Of a stretch of 64,000 nucleotides of DNA, positions 8,520 to 18,059 are shown piece by piece (position 1 is the first letter of the stretch; each line of letters starts with the position of its first letter). The translations under genes were made by a program, and so were the position numbers. Under the pieces are notes generated by a model. It searched no databases, was not told the origin of the DNA, and was given only the letters and a program-made list of their open reading frames with translations. The stretch covers positions 1 through 64,000 of the forward strand of contig NZ_JANSHI010000010.1 of the NCBI RefSeq assembly GCF_047461615.1. Direction: 5' to 3'. Origin of the DNA: Thermostichus sp047461615. GTDB taxonomy: Bacteria > Cyanobacteriota > Cyanobacteriia > Thermostichales > Thermostichaceae.

Positions 8520-9697
8520 TCCTCCTCCCGCTCCCGATGGCCAGGCATTTGGGCTAGCCCACGCAACAGCCCGCTCAAGAAGCCATCCCGCTTGTTGGTG
8601 CGTTCTCCATGCAGCTCAGCCAAGCGTAGGAGCAACTCTCGCTCTTCCGCGCTGAGGCGGGTGGGGATCTCCACCACCAGCGTGACTTTGTGGTCACCCC
8701 GCACCGCTGGGTTGCCAAGACGCGGCACCCCCTTGCCCTCCAAAACCAGCACCGTGCCTGGCTGGGATCCAGGGGGGATGACTAGCTCCGTTTCTTCCTC
8801 TAGGCCGGCTTTTGAGTCTACCGTGGGCACCGAGACTTTGGCTCCCAAGATAGCTTGCAGATAGCTCACCCGCACCTCGGAGAGAATGGTGAGGCCATCC
8901 CGCTGAAAGTCGGGATCCGGCTCGACCGACAGGTAGACATAGAGATCTCCTGGCGGGCCGCCACGCCGACCGGCGTCTCCTTCGCCTGCAACCCGCAAAC
9001 GGGTGCCGCTGTCCACGCCAGCAGGAATGTTGATGCGCAGCTTCTTGGTAGTCTGGATCACTCCCTCTCCGTTGCAGTGGGAGCAGGGCTCCTCCAGCAC
9101 CTGGCCGCTTCCTCCGCAGGTGGGACAAGTGGAGACCTGGGTAAAACTGCCAAAGGGCGTTCGGGTGGCCCGTCGCACCTGGCCAATGCCGCCACAAGTG
9201 GGACAGGCTTTCATACCCCTGCCCGGTTTAGCGCCGCTGCCCCCGCAGACAGGACAGGTTTCCAGGTGGCTGATGCGGATTTGCTTTTCGCCCCCGAAGA
9301 TGGCTTCAAGAAACTCCAGCTTCAGGTCAAAACGCAAATCATCCCCCCGTACCGGCCCTTGGCGGCTACGGGCATAGCCGATCCCTGCTCCGGCAAAATT
9401 GGTGAAAAAGCTCTCAAACAGGTCAGCAAAACTGCCAATGCCACCGAAATCCTGGAACCCACTGGCTGCTGCTGCTCCGCTTAGCCCTGCCTCGCCATAG
9501 CGATCGTAGCGGGCCCTTAGCTCGTCATCGGAGAGCACCTCATAGGCGCGGTTGATCTCCTTGAAGCGATCCTCAGCCCCTGGCTCCTTGTTGACATCGG
9601 GGTGGTACTTGCGAGCTAGCCGGCGATAGGCGCGCTTAATCTCCTCCTTGGAGCTACCACGGCTAACCCCCAAGATTTCGTAGTAGTCGCGGGCCAT
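8516..9697 (-). CDS. dnaJ: chaperone DnaJ (Hsp40)
   Basis: 393 aa, a full-length type I J-protein that stimulates the DnaK ATPase. The J domain (1-70) has HPD in ARKYHPDVNK. A Gly-rich linker follows (~75-115). The zinc-binding region holds four CxxCxGxG units: CPVCGGSG, CPTCGGIG, CPTCGGSG and CSHCNGEG. The two substrate-binding beta domains end at ~365. It lies 74 bp after dnaK and overlaps the next gene by 4 bp. No CIRCE operator is seen upstream of it or of dnaK. Confidence 0.96.
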   Translation of the reverse strand: MARDYYEILGVSRGSSKEEIKRAYRRLARKYHPDVNKEPGAEDRFKEINRAYEVLSDDELRARYDRYGEAGLSGAAAASGFQDFGGIGSFADLFESFFTNFAGAGIGYARSRQGPVRGDDLRFDLKLEFLEAIFGGEKQIRISHLETCPVCGGSGAKPGRGMKACPTCGGIGQVRRATRTPFGSFTQVSTCPTCGGSGQVLEEPCSHCNGEGVIQTTKKLRINIPAGVDSGTRLRVAGEGDAGRRGGPPGDLYVYLSVEPDPDFQRDGLTILSEVRVSYLQAILGAKVSVPTVDSKAGLEEETELVIPPGSQPGTVLVLEGKGVPRLGNPAVRGDHKVTLVVEIPTRLSAEERELLLRLAELHGERTNKRDGFLSGLLRGLAQMPGHREREEE

Positions 9698-9771
9698 AGA
9701 AACGCTTCAGAAAAAGAAAGCTCAAACTCGCTGAAGACACAACTGGCTAGACGACCTAACGGCAACTTTGC

Positions 9772-11580
9772 TCAGCGAGGTCCATAAATCTCGCTCCCCA
9801 TCTCCAGCAGCGCTGCCCTCAGCTCTTCCATTGCCTTCTGCAAAGTCGCTAAGTCTACGTTATCATCTGACAGCAGTGCCCTCAATGTGCCCGCTGCCCG
9901 GGCCCCCCGCTGGCGGCAGGCCTCACTGAGGCGGCTAGCATGGTCCTGCAGTGTCTTTTCGTAGTTGTAGAGCAGGCTGTCTGACTGGTTGCGGGCTTCC
10001 GCCAACTGGCGCCGGCGGCGATCTTCTTCCGCGTAGAGTTCCGCCTCCCGGCGCATCCGCTCAATCTCACTGCTGCTGAGGCCGCCGTGGTTGGTGATCG
10101 TGATACTTTGCTCAAGCCCTGTTCTCTTCTCGCGGGCTGAGACCTTGAGGATACCGTTGGCATCGATATCAAACGAGACTTCAATCTGGGGCACTCCGCG
10201 AGGGGCTGGCGGGATCCCAGTTAGCTGAAAACGGCCCAAGGTCTTGTTATCCTTAGCCATGGCCCGCTCCCCCTGCAGGACGTGAATTTCCACCATTGTC
10301 TGGCCGTCAGTGGCTGTGGAGAAGATCTGGGTTTTGCTGGTGGGAATGGTGGTGTTGCGCTCGATGATGCGGGTGAACACCCCCCCCAAGGTTTCCACGC
10401 CAATGGAGAGAGGGATCACGTCCAGCAGGAGCAGGTCTTTGACCTCTCCGCCCAACACGCCTGCCTGGATGGCTGCGCCAAGGGCCACTGCCTCGTCAGG
10501 GTTGACAGAGCGATCTGGATTTTTTTTGAAGATTTGCCGAATTTTCTCCTGAACAGCCGGGATCCGCGTCGATCCTCCCACCAGCAGCACGCGGTCGATG
10601 TCCTCCGGGGAGAGGCCCGCATCCTGCAGGGCCTGGAAAGTAGGCTCGACGGTGGCCTCTACCAGATCTCGCACCAGCTCTTCGAACTTGGCGCGGGTTA
10701 GCTCCACTTCCAGGTGCTTGGGGCCAGAGTCGTCGGCGGCGATAAAAGGCAAATTGATCAAGGTAACCTGGGTGCTGGAGAGCTCGATTTTGGCTTTCTC
10801 CGCCGCCTCCCGCATCCGCTGCAGGGCCATGCGGTCTTGAGAAAGGTCGATCCCTTCCGTCTCGAGAAACTGACGGATGAGCCAATCCACAATTCGCTGG
10901 TCGAAGTCATCCCCGCCCAAGTGGTTGTTGCCAGCAGTCGCTTTTACCTCGAACACGCCGCCGCCCACCTGCAACACAGAGACATCGAAGGTACCCCCAC
11001 CCAGGTCGAAGACCAAGATGCGCAGATCCTGATCCTGCTTGTCTAGCCCGTAGGCGAGAGCTGCCGCTGTCGGCTCGTTGATGATGCGCAGCACCTCCAG
11101 CCCCGCGATAGTACCGGCATCTTTGGTAGCCTGGCGCTGGGCATCCGTGAAGTAGGCAGGGACGGTAATCACGGCCTGGGTCACTGGCTCCCCTAGGTAG
11201 GCCTCCGCGTCGGCCTTTAGCTTTTGCAGGATCATGGCGGAGATCTCCTGGGGGGTGTAGGCGCGATCCTGCGCCACCACCTCCACCATGTTGTCCCGGC
11301 CAGGGATCACCTTGTAGGGAACCCGCCTCCGCTCTTCTTCAGTCTCAGCAAAGGTGCGGCCAATAAAGCGTTTGATGCTGTAGATGGTGTTTTCTGCATT
11401 GGTGACGGCCTGGCGCTTGGCCAGTTGTCCCACCAAGCGGACATTGTTCCTGGCAAAGCCGACGATGCTAGGGGTGGTGCGCCCTCCCTCAGCATTGGTA
11501 ATCACCACGGGCTGACCCCCCTCCAAGACTGCCACACAGCTGTTGGTAGTCCCTAGGTCAATCCCGACAACCTTCCCCAT
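9772..11580 (-). CDS. dnaK: chaperone DnaK (Hsp70)
   Basis: 602 aa. The three Hsp70 signatures are present: IDLGTTNSCVAV (~6), VFDLGGGTFDVSVL (~190) and VLLVGGSTRIPAVQEK (~330). The substrate-binding beta domain (LLLLDVIPLSIGVETLGG, ~390 on) is complete. The helical lid is shorter than in the usual ~635-aa DnaK and lacks the long acidic/Gly tail, ending in ALLEMGSEIYGPR. Cyanobacteria carry several DnaK paralogs. This one, set between grpE and dnaJ, is probably the co-chaperone-dependent housekeeping form, but which numbered paralog it is cannot be told here. It lies 147 bp after grpE. Confidence 0.96.
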   Translation of the reverse strand: MGKVVGIDLGTTNSCVAVLEGGQPVVITNAEGGRTTPSIVGFARNNVRLVGQLAKRQAVTNAENTIYSIKRFIGRTFAETEEERRRVPYKVIPGRDNMVEVVAQDRAYTPQEISAMILQKLKADAEAYLGEPVTQAVITVPAYFTDAQRQATKDAGTIAGLEVLRIINEPTAAALAYGLDKQDQDLRILVFDLGGGTFDVSVLQVGGGVFEVKATAGNNHLGGDDFDQRIVDWLIRQFLETEGIDLSQDRMALQRMREAAEKAKIELSSTQVTLINLPFIAADDSGPKHLEVELTRAKFEELVRDLVEATVEPTFQALQDAGLSPEDIDRVLLVGGSTRIPAVQEKIRQIFKKNPDRSVNPDEAVALGAAIQAGVLGGEVKDLLLLDVIPLSIGVETLGGVFTRIIERNTTIPTSKTQIFSTATDGQTMVEIHVLQGERAMAKDNKTLGRFQLTGIPPAPRGVPQIEVSFDIDANGILKVSAREKRTGLEQSITITNHGGLSSSEIERMRREAELYAEEDRRRRQLAEARNQSDSLLYNYEKTLQDHASRLSEACRQRGARAAGTLRALLSDDNVDLATLQKAMEELRAALLEMGSEIYGPR

Positions 11581-11727
11581 AGCCCTTTTTCCCGCGCATC
11601 AAACGCCATCCCACCGAATCATTTTGCCCAGAGTCCCCCAGAAACCTTCAGGTGGTGCTTTCACCTTCACTGTAGCTCTCTGAAGGGGGTTAGGCTCTAC
11701 TGGTCAAGGTTCATGGAAGCAGTTTTG

Positions 11728-12456
11728 CTAGGGACTGGGAGCAGTTTGGGAAGAATCAGGGGTATCTTCAGCGCTGGGTTGAGGGTTGGCCCCCTCGCTT
11801 GGCGAAGAAGGCTCAGGGCTAGGACTGCCCGCAGAGACAGCTACCATGGCATGGCGAATCACCACATCGCCCAGCTTGTAGCCTGGCCGATATTCGGCAA
11901 CTATCACATCTTCGGGGTACTCACTGCTGGGTTGGCGGGCTATGGCTTCGTGCAGGCTGGGATCGAAGGGCTGGCCCACTGATTTCATGCGGGATACGCC
12001 CATTTTTTTCAAAGACTCCACCAGTAGGCGATAGACGCTCTGGTAACTGTTGTGCAGTTCCCGCTCGCGCTCAGTCTCGATCCTTAACTGCTGCTGGGCC
12101 CGCTCAAAGCTATCTACAACCGGCAGGATCTCCAGCACAAATCGCCGTCGTTCCCTTTGGCTAAGCTCCTCCTGTTCTCGCTGAGTACGCTTCCGGTAGT
12201 TCTCAAAGTCAGCGTAAAGGCGTATGTAGGAGTCTTCTTTCTCTTTCAGTTTCTGGCGCGTTATTTCCAACTCCTGCTGGAGCTGCCTGAGGGTCTCGTT
12301 GAGATCTGGAGAAGCCTCGCTAGGGGAGGTGCCGACCTCTGCTTCACGGTCTTCCAAAATGAGCTTCTCCAGCTCTGCTTCCACGTTGATTTCTTCTTCC
12401 TGGAGCTCAGGATAGGTCTCTTCTGGGGGCATCGGTTGCTTTTCTTCAGCAGTCAT
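11728..12456 (-). CDS. grpE: nucleotide exchange factor GrpE
   Basis: About 242 aa from the ATG at 12456; the frame extends to a TTG at 12471, and neither has a clear ribosome binding site. GrpE releases ADP from DnaK. An acidic N-terminal arm is followed by a long coiled coil (~65-125, LNETLRQLQQELEITRQKLKEK), then ADFENYRKRTQREQEE and the beta-domain with PFDPSLHEAIARQPS and VIRHAMVAVSAG. A Ser/Pro-rich tail of ~25 residues follows the family core. It is first of the chaperone string and lies 135 bp after the nucleotidase gene. Confidence 0.95.
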   Translation of the reverse strand: MTAEEKQPMPPEETYPELQEEEINVEAELEKLILEDREAEVGTSPSEASPDLNETLRQLQQELEITRQKLKEKEDSYIRLYADFENYRKRTQREQEELSQRERRRFVLEILPVVDSFERAQQQLRIETERERELHNSYQSVYRLLVESLKKMGVSRMKSVGQPFDPSLHEAIARQPSSEYPEDVIVAEYRPGYKLGDVVIRHAMVAVSAGSPSPEPSSPSEGANPQPSAEDTPDSSQTAPSP

Positions 12457-12591
12457 AAGGACAAGCACCAAGCAGTAGCCACAACTGCCGAGTTTGGCGC
12501 CTCAGAACCACTGCTGTACTCAGCCAAACCAGGCTCTATGCTGATCGTATTCTACCGGCTGCTCTAGCGGCCAGTTGTGGCGTTGGTGGCT

Positions 12592-14253
12592 CTAGCCCAC
12601 CAGCAGACTCTCCTGGGATCGATCCAAGCTCCGGGGAAAGTAGATCTCGGCCAAGTTGGGGATGAGGTGCCAGTTGTGGCTGTAGATGGGCTGGAGGGGG
12701 GAATGGGTGCGGATGTGGCGAGCGAGAAAATCGCGGATGCTCTCGGCAGAGATCCAGAGCATTTGGGCTTCCTGGAACATGCTGTAGCCACCGCCTCCAC
12801 CGGCGCGGTAGTGGTTGATGGCTAGGCGAAAGGTTTGCTCCGGTTGCACCGGCTGGCCGCGAAATTGCAAGCTGACCAGGCGCTCGCCCACGGGCCGAGT
12901 GAGGTCAAAGCAATAGTGGATACCGTGGTAGAGGTCGAAGGTGTAGCCGCGAGCCTCGGGGGCGACGACAGCCTTGGGATCGGCTGGCAGGTGCTTGGGA
13001 TCCAACTGGCGAAAATACCCAGCCGTCTGCTCAAGAGCGCGCCGCAGAATGTCGCCGGTGATCTCCAGAAGGCAGAGGGTGTTGTCGTAGACGGTGAGGC
13101 TGTAGGCGTCTTGCAGGAAGATGGGGCCTGCCGCCAACCCCGCATTGCTACAGATGTTAACCAGAGAGAGCTCCGCCGAGAGGCCGGCCTCCCGCACCGC
13201 CTGCAGTTGGGCCTGATGCAGCAGCTCCGCTAGAGGATTGGCTCCCAAACGGGCTGCCAGCCCGCCGCGATAGGCACAGCAGGCATAGCCAATGGGCTGG
13301 CGGATGTAGCGCAAGGTAGCTTGGTGGTAGGGCTCGGTGAGGGCTAGGAATTGGGGATCGGCCGGGATCCCTTCTGCCGCCAGCAACTGGGCGGTTTTGC
13401 GAACCACTTGCCAGCCACTGCCGTGGCGCTCCAGCTCTAGGGAAACTTGGGAAAGGTGGCTACCCCAGTAGCCGGGCTGGACAACCAGGGCCTTAGCTCC
13501 CCCTAAGCCCGCAATGGTCTGATGAGTATGGCCGGAAAGGATGACATCGATGCCCTCAAGCTGGGCCAAAGCCAGCAGCTCGTTTTCTCCTGCCAGACTC
13601 TTGTTGCTCACCCAGCCGGAGCGCTCCAGGCTAAGCCAGGCCTCGGGGGTGCGCAGAGGGGGCAACTGGTCAGGGCCGCTGTGCAAAATCAGCACCAGCA
13701 CGTCCACCTGAGGCCGCAGCAGCGACAGGTAGTGCTGGGCCGTTTCCAGCAGGGGGGCAAAGCGCAGCCCTGCGATGTAGTCGGGACGCTCCCAGGTGTC
13801 GATGCGGGGAGTGGTCAGCCCCAACAGGCCAACGCGGATCCCGCCCACTTCCCGGATGACGTAGGGTTGGAAGAGGGGATCCCCGTTGTGGCGGAGAATA
13901 TTGGCGCAGAGGGTGGGACAGCGGAGGTCGGCGGCGAAATCCTGCAGCACCTGCAGCCCAAAGTTGAAGTCGTGATTGCCTGGCGTGAAGGCATCGTAGC
14001 CAAGGGCGTTGAGAGCCTGGGCTATGGGGTGAGGAGAGGTCCGCTCCACCTGGGCGTAGTAGGTGCCTAAGGGGGATCCCTGAATGGTGTCGCCGCTATC
14101 AATGAGCAACACCGGGTCTTGGCTGCTAGCCCGCACCTCCTTGATCAGGGTGGCTACCTTAGCTAGGCCGTGCTCTGCAGGGCTCCCGGTAAAGTAGTTC
14201 CAGGGATGCAGGTTGGCGTGGAGATCGGAGGTGTGGAGAATTGTTAACCTCAT
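12592..14253 (-). CDS. bifunctional metallophosphatase / 5'-nucleotidase family protein
   Basis: 553 aa. The N-terminal metallophosphoesterase domain (1-~280) has its metal-binding motifs in order: HTSDLHAN, DSGDTIQG, GNHDFNFG, LILHSGPD and ILSGHTHQ. The C-terminal 5'-nucleotidase domain (~300-530) binds the nucleoside base and includes YDNTLCLLEITGDILRRALE. The family hydrolyses 5'-nucleotides, UDP-sugars or 2',3'-cyclic nucleotides. Most members are exported, but this protein begins directly with the catalytic domain (MRLTILHTSDLH) and shows no signal peptide, so it is probably cytosolic. It follows the DUF445 gene by 27 bp, likely as one transcript. Confidence 0.9.
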   Translation of the reverse strand: MRLTILHTSDLHANLHPWNYFTGSPAEHGLAKVATLIKEVRASSQDPVLLIDSGDTIQGSPLGTYYAQVERTSPHPIAQALNALGYDAFTPGNHDFNFGLQVLQDFAADLRCPTLCANILRHNGDPLFQPYVIREVGGIRVGLLGLTTPRIDTWERPDYIAGLRFAPLLETAQHYLSLLRPQVDVLVLILHSGPDQLPPLRTPEAWLSLERSGWVSNKSLAGENELLALAQLEGIDVILSGHTHQTIAGLGGAKALVVQPGYWGSHLSQVSLELERHGSGWQVVRKTAQLLAAEGIPADPQFLALTEPYHQATLRYIRQPIGYACCAYRGGLAARLGANPLAELLHQAQLQAVREAGLSAELSLVNICSNAGLAAGPIFLQDAYSLTVYDNTLCLLEITGDILRRALEQTAGYFRQLDPKHLPADPKAVVAPEARGYTFDLYHGIHYCFDLTRPVGERLVSLQFRGQPVQPEQTFRLAINHYRAGGGGGYSMFQEAQMLWISAESIRDFLARHIRTHSPLQPIYSHNWHLIPNLAEIYFPRSLDRSQESLLVG

Positions 14254-14280
14254 TCCACTATCCTAACGGCAGCCAACAGC

Positions 14281-15501
14281 TCACCTCAGCAAAAACAGCA
14301 CTTGTACGCAGCCAACCAGAAATCCCAGCAGCCCTCCTAAGTTGACGATGGCCTGCAGTTCCTGACGCACAATTTGCTGAATGGCCCGCTCCAGCTCAGC
14401 AGGGGAAGTGGCGTTAACTTTGTCAGCAATCACCTGATCCAAGTTCAACACGGGGATCACCTGCATCATGAGAGATTCTATGTCGCGCTCCAGGTAGCGC
14501 TCCAGGATCAAGGCGAGATCGGCACTGATCTGGTCGATGGAAGCCATTACGGCCTTGGAGCTGCGCAGCCGCCCCAACACTAAGCTGGCTACCTTTTCCC
14601 AGTCAATCCTCTCTCCCAAGCTGCGAATGGCATCGGCTCCCTGGGAGCGCAGGTAGTCTTGGATCCCGTCGCGCAGGGTGCGGCGCAACTGGCGCACAGC
14701 AGAAAGGGGCAGGTTTTGCAGCGAGAGGTTCTGCAAGAGCTCTGTCAGGCGGCGCGAAGCGTTGAGGTCTTTGAGCAGATCCGCCAAGAGGGCTTCTGCA
14801 CCTTCCGGATCTTCCAGGCAATAGGCGCGCAGACGCAGCAGGGCGTTTTTGAGGCCAAACAAGTTGGCTACCACCCAGTAGGAGCCGGTGGCCCGCTCGC
14901 GAAACTCTTCATCCAAGGCTTCGATGTTGCGATCGGTAAGAAAGTCCACTAGGTTCTGCCGCAGCACCTTTGGGGGCAGCGCCTGGTTCAGGATCCACTC
15001 CGAAAGCTGCCGGGCCTGCTCCGCATTGAGGCGCAGTTCCAGCAGCACCTGGTCGAACAGTTGGTTAATTGGCCCCTCCAAAAAGGTTTCCTGACGGGCA
15101 AGCACCTTCACCAGGCGAGGCAGCGACTCGTTAAACAGATCCGCCAGGATGCGAGCTAGCACTTGCGCCGTTTGCTGTTGGTGCTGGGGATCCTGCAGCC
15201 GATCCAAAGCCACCCCTAGCAGCCAGCGGATCCCTGCTTGCATGCGCTCGGTTTGCAGCAGCTTGCGAGCCAAGTTGTGCAGCTCCTCCGGCGTAAGCAG
15301 GGATCCCATAATGGTCTTGGCAATCTGCTTGGCCAGGCGGGGCTGATTCTGCGGGATCAGGCCGGGGGTAAAGGGAATGCGCCAGCCGAAGACCCGGTAG
15401 GGGCGATAGGGCCGGAAGAGCATCTTGATGGCGATGTCGTTGGTGAAGTAGCCGATCACCAGCCCGGCCAAGGGGGGCACAACGTAGGTCCAGACGGCCA
15501 T
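14281..15501 (-). CDS. DUF445 (UPF0754) family membrane protein
   Basis: 406 aa. An N-terminal membrane helix with the family signature PPLAGLVIGYFTNDIAIKML is followed by FTPGLIPQNQPRLAKQIAKT and a long amphipathic helical body (~70-370). A hydrophobic helix closes the protein (LGGLLGFLVGCVQVLFLLR). This two-end anchoring is typical of DUF445. Function is not established; a membrane-associated structural role is only a guess. It is the first gene of the minus-strand run that leads into the nucleotidase and chaperones. Confidence 0.85.
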   Translation of the reverse strand: MAVWTYVVPPLAGLVIGYFTNDIAIKMLFRPYRPYRVFGWRIPFTPGLIPQNQPRLAKQIAKTIMGSLLTPEELHNLARKLLQTERMQAGIRWLLGVALDRLQDPQHQQQTAQVLARILADLFNESLPRLVKVLARQETFLEGPINQLFDQVLLELRLNAEQARQLSEWILNQALPPKVLRQNLVDFLTDRNIEALDEEFRERATGSYWVVANLFGLKNALLRLRAYCLEDPEGAEALLADLLKDLNASRRLTELLQNLSLQNLPLSAVRQLRRTLRDGIQDYLRSQGADAIRSLGERIDWEKVASLVLGRLRSSKAVMASIDQISADLALILERYLERDIESLMMQVIPVLNLDQVIADKVNATSPAELERAIQQIVRQELQAIVNLGGLLGFLVGCVQVLFLLR

Positions 15502-15585
15502 GGGGCAATCTAGGGGCTCTTCTCTACTCTACCGACCTGCCGCTGACTGCTCCGGCCTCAGCAAGCCGGGGTAACACTGCCCACG

Positions 15586-16521
15586 CTATTGGATGATCAG
15601 GCTGTCCGTGAGTTCCAGCTCCACCAGGGTATTGGGCTGCAGCGTCACCACCCGGTCAATGTTGGTAGCGCTGGCAGCTGCGCCCACGAGACTGCCGGCC
15701 AAGATGGGCAAGAAACCCCATCCCCCAGTAAGCACCCCTAAGGCCAACCCGCCCGCTGCTCCGTAGCCCGCTCCCCGCGCGACGGTGGTGCCCATATCGG
15801 TGTTGCGATCCAGCCCAACCGGCAGCAGAGAAGACTGACCTCTGACGAGATAAGTGGAAGAGCCAATGGTGAGGCGATGAGCCACAAAGCGGCTGCCGAC
15901 AACCCGCTCTTGGGAACTGGCGCCCTCCACCTCCCGGCTAGAAAGCTTCAGTTCTTGGTAGACCGGCTCGAAGGTGCCCCACACCACACTCCCTGGCGGG
16001 ATCACCACCTGGCCAAAGCGATCCACCACCGGCTCAGCGACCTCCAGATGGGCACTGATGGCCTGGTAGGGCTGGAAGGTAATGGGGCGGTAGACTGTGA
16101 GGAGAAGGCGGGTACCGGCTGGCAGCTCGCCCCGCGTGGCTCCGGCCCGGTTTCCCCCTGGGCTAAGGTCGGGCCGCCGCTGGTAGGAATAGGCTTCGCC
16201 TGGAGAAGCTTGCTCACCTGGGGCTGTTTGAGCGGGCACCACCGGGATTGGATCCAAAACCGGGGTCGTGGGATCCAGCGGCATTTGCGGCACCTGAGGC
16301 ACCGGCGGCAGGGCTTGCGGAGCCGTGGAACCGGGCGGGTCGCTGAGCAGAGGGAGGGTGGGGACGGGACTGGGCTGAGGAGCTTGGGGAGTAAACTCAA
16401 ACTGCTGGGCAGCAACTGCAGTAGCCGCAGCAGCCCACAGTACTCCGCCCACCAGCCACCTCAAGCCAACCCTTTGCCACGACAGCAAAAATGGCCGCAA
16501 CGCTGAGCTCATGGATCCCAT
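15586..16521 (-). CDS. exported protein of unknown function with Pro-rich linker
   Basis: 311 aa. A signal peptide is likely: Arg-containing start, hydrophobic core WLVGGVLWAAAATAVAAQ and a probable cut after the AxA near residue 38. A Pro-rich low-complexity stretch (~45-110) leads to a beta-rich domain (GTRLLLTVYRPITFQPYQ ... VVIPPGSVVWGTFEPV) that recalls the beta-barrel of TrbI/VirB10-like proteins. A Gly/Ala-rich hydrophobic patch (~235-275) may insert in a membrane. I cannot name it. The ATG at 16521 has AGGTG about 7 bases upstream. It stands alone on the minus strand. Confidence 0.75.
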   Translation of the reverse strand: MGSMSSALRPFLLSWQRVGLRWLVGGVLWAAAATAVAAQQFEFTPQAPQPSPVPTLPLLSDPPGSTAPQALPPVPQVPQMPLDPTTPVLDPIPVVPAQTAPGEQASPGEAYSYQRRPDLSPGGNRAGATRGELPAGTRLLLTVYRPITFQPYQAISAHLEVAEPVVDRFGQVVIPPGSVVWGTFEPVYQELKLSSREVEGASSQERVVGSRFVAHRLTIGSSTYLVRGQSSLLPVGLDRNTDMGTTVARGAGYGAAGGLALGVLTGGWGFLPILAGSLVGAAASATNIDRVVTLQPNTLVELELTDSLIIQ

Positions 16522-16630
16522 CCAGTCACACCTGGCAGTAGCTTAGCATCCTGACTGGCCTCACCCCCCTAGATGTAGGGGTGGCAAGGGCCAAGAAGCA
16601 CTATTAAGGCCTATTGGCCGGGCACGTCCG

Positions 16631-16867
16631 CTAGTTTTCCTGAACCGCTGTTGCGATGGGGGCAGGGGCGAAGTTGGGAACCAGGTTGGCGTCTTCGAAG
16701 CCGGCCAGGATAGCGTCGATTTGGCCGGGATCCTCAAGGAGCTTGCCGTTAGTGGCAGCGCAGGTCAAGACAGTGATGGCCTGGGCGCGGCTGGGGACAT
16801 CGTTGGGGCAAAAGGTGCCGTCCGGGAAGCCGCCGATAATCTGCTGTCCATTGAGCCCGGCAATGTA
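16631..16867 (-). pseudogene. remnant of an S-layer homology (SLH) domain gene
   Basis: The minus strand encodes 78 residues ending in a TAG at 16631-16633. They begin YIAGLNGQQIIGGFPDGTFC and continue PNDVPSRAQAITVL. This is the second half of an SLH repeat (GFPDGTF...P...SRAQAITVL), the module that ties proteins to the cell wall and occurs in cyanobacterial porins and S-layer proteins. Directly upstream is an in-frame TAG, and there is no start codon or ribosome binding site. I read it as the 3' stump of a lost gene. The rest of the 16522-16984 spacer shows nothing else. Confidence 0.7.
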
Positions 16868-16984
16868 CTAAGCACCCCATTAGGTGCTGATATCAGAAGG
16901 GTTGAAGAAGACGAGCCAAACTGCGCACTCAGACAGGGAAACCTTCCAAAAAGTTCTATCCGGCTGCCGGTTTTGCCAGCCGTT

Positions 16985-18025
16985 TTAGGGGGCAGGATTG
17001 GGGTAGCGCTGGTGCACCGCCTCGATCTCCACCAGGATCTCAGGCGATAGCTCCACCTCCAGGCAACTGAGGTTTTCCTTGAGCTGGGCGAGATTGGTGG
17101 CCCCGATGATGGTGCTAGTGACAAACCAACGGCTGCGCACAAAGGCCAAAGCCAACTGGGCAGGGGTCAGGCCGTGCCGGCGGGCAATCTGGACATAGGC
17201 GGTTACGGCCTCTTCCACATTGGGCTTGCGGTACCGCTGGCCAAAGCTCTCAAACAAAACCAAGCGCGATCCCGGCGGCTTGGCGCCCCCTAGGTACTTG
17301 CCCGTCAGCAGCCCAAAGGCCAGGGGGCTGTAGGCCAGCAACCCCACCTGCTCGTGGCGGCAGACTTCCGCCAAGCCCATTTCAAACGTGCGGTTGAGGA
17401 GGCTGTAGGCATTCTGAATCGAGACCACCTTGGGCAAGCCCAATTGCTCGGCCACGTGGCAGAACTCGCAGAGTCCCCAGGGGGTTTCATTGCTCAGGCC
17501 GATGTAGCGCACTAGGCCCTCCTGCACCAGTTCCGCCAGCCCCTGCAGTTGCTCAGCAATGGGAACTGTGGGCCGCTCTTGAGAAGGGTCGTAGGCCACG
17601 CCCCCAAACAGCGGCACATAGCGATCCGGCCAGTGGATTTGGTAGAGGTCGATGTAGTCGGTTTTTAGGCGTTTGAGGCTACCGGCCACTGCCTGTTTGA
17701 GGTTGTCGCGGGTGATCGACAAAGACCCGCCGCGGATCCAGTGCCAGGGCCGACCGGGGCCGGTGATCTTGGTGGCTATGATGAGGCGATCCCGGGGTTG
17801 GTGCCGCAGCCACTCGCCGATGTAGCGTTCTGTAGCTCCCTGGGTCTCCGCCCGCGCTGGCACCGGGTACATCTCCGCCGTATCGATGAAGTTGATCCCG
17901 TGCTCCACTGCGTAGTCGAGCTGCTCCCAAGCCTCGGCCTGGGTATTCTGCTCACCAAACGTCATGGTGCCCAGGCAGATCTCTGAAACCTGGAGAGGGC
18001 TGTGGCCAAGCTGGCGGTAGCGCAT
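16985..18025 (-). CDS. tas: NADP(H)-dependent aldo-keto reductase (Tas-like)
   Basis: 346 aa, close to the length of E. coli Tas and very similar in pattern: LGTMTFGEQN, then AEMYPVPARAETQGATERYIG, SLKRLKTDYIDLYQIHWPDR and VSIQNAYSLLNRTFEMGLAEV. The AKR catalytic set is visible: Asp and Tyr in FIDTAEMY, Lys in IATKI and His in YQIHWP. NADP-binding loops lie near the C-terminus (GATNLAQLKENL). The natural substrate is unknown. It is a single minus-strand gene, with the SLH remnant after it and the 612-aa unknown gene before it. Confidence 0.93.
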   Translation of the reverse strand: MRYRQLGHSPLQVSEICLGTMTFGEQNTQAEAWEQLDYAVEHGINFIDTAEMYPVPARAETQGATERYIGEWLRHQPRDRLIIATKITGPGRPWHWIRGGSLSITRDNLKQAVAGSLKRLKTDYIDLYQIHWPDRYVPLFGGVAYDPSQERPTVPIAEQLQGLAELVQEGLVRYIGLSNETPWGLCEFCHVAEQLGLPKVVSIQNAYSLLNRTFEMGLAEVCRHEQVGLLAYSPLAFGLLTGKYLGGAKPPGSRLVLFESFGQRYRKPNVEEAVTAYVQIARRHGLTPAQLALAFVRSRWFVTSTIIGATNLAQLKENLSCLEVELSPEILVEIEAVHQRYPNPAP

Positions 18026-18059
18026 GGGGACTCTCGATCGCCTAACCCGAGACGTAGCC

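Noticed and set aside
11581..12591. CIRCE (HrcA) operator near grpE-dnaK
   Set aside because: No TTAGCACTC-N9-GAGTGCTAA inverted repeat is present in these spacers.
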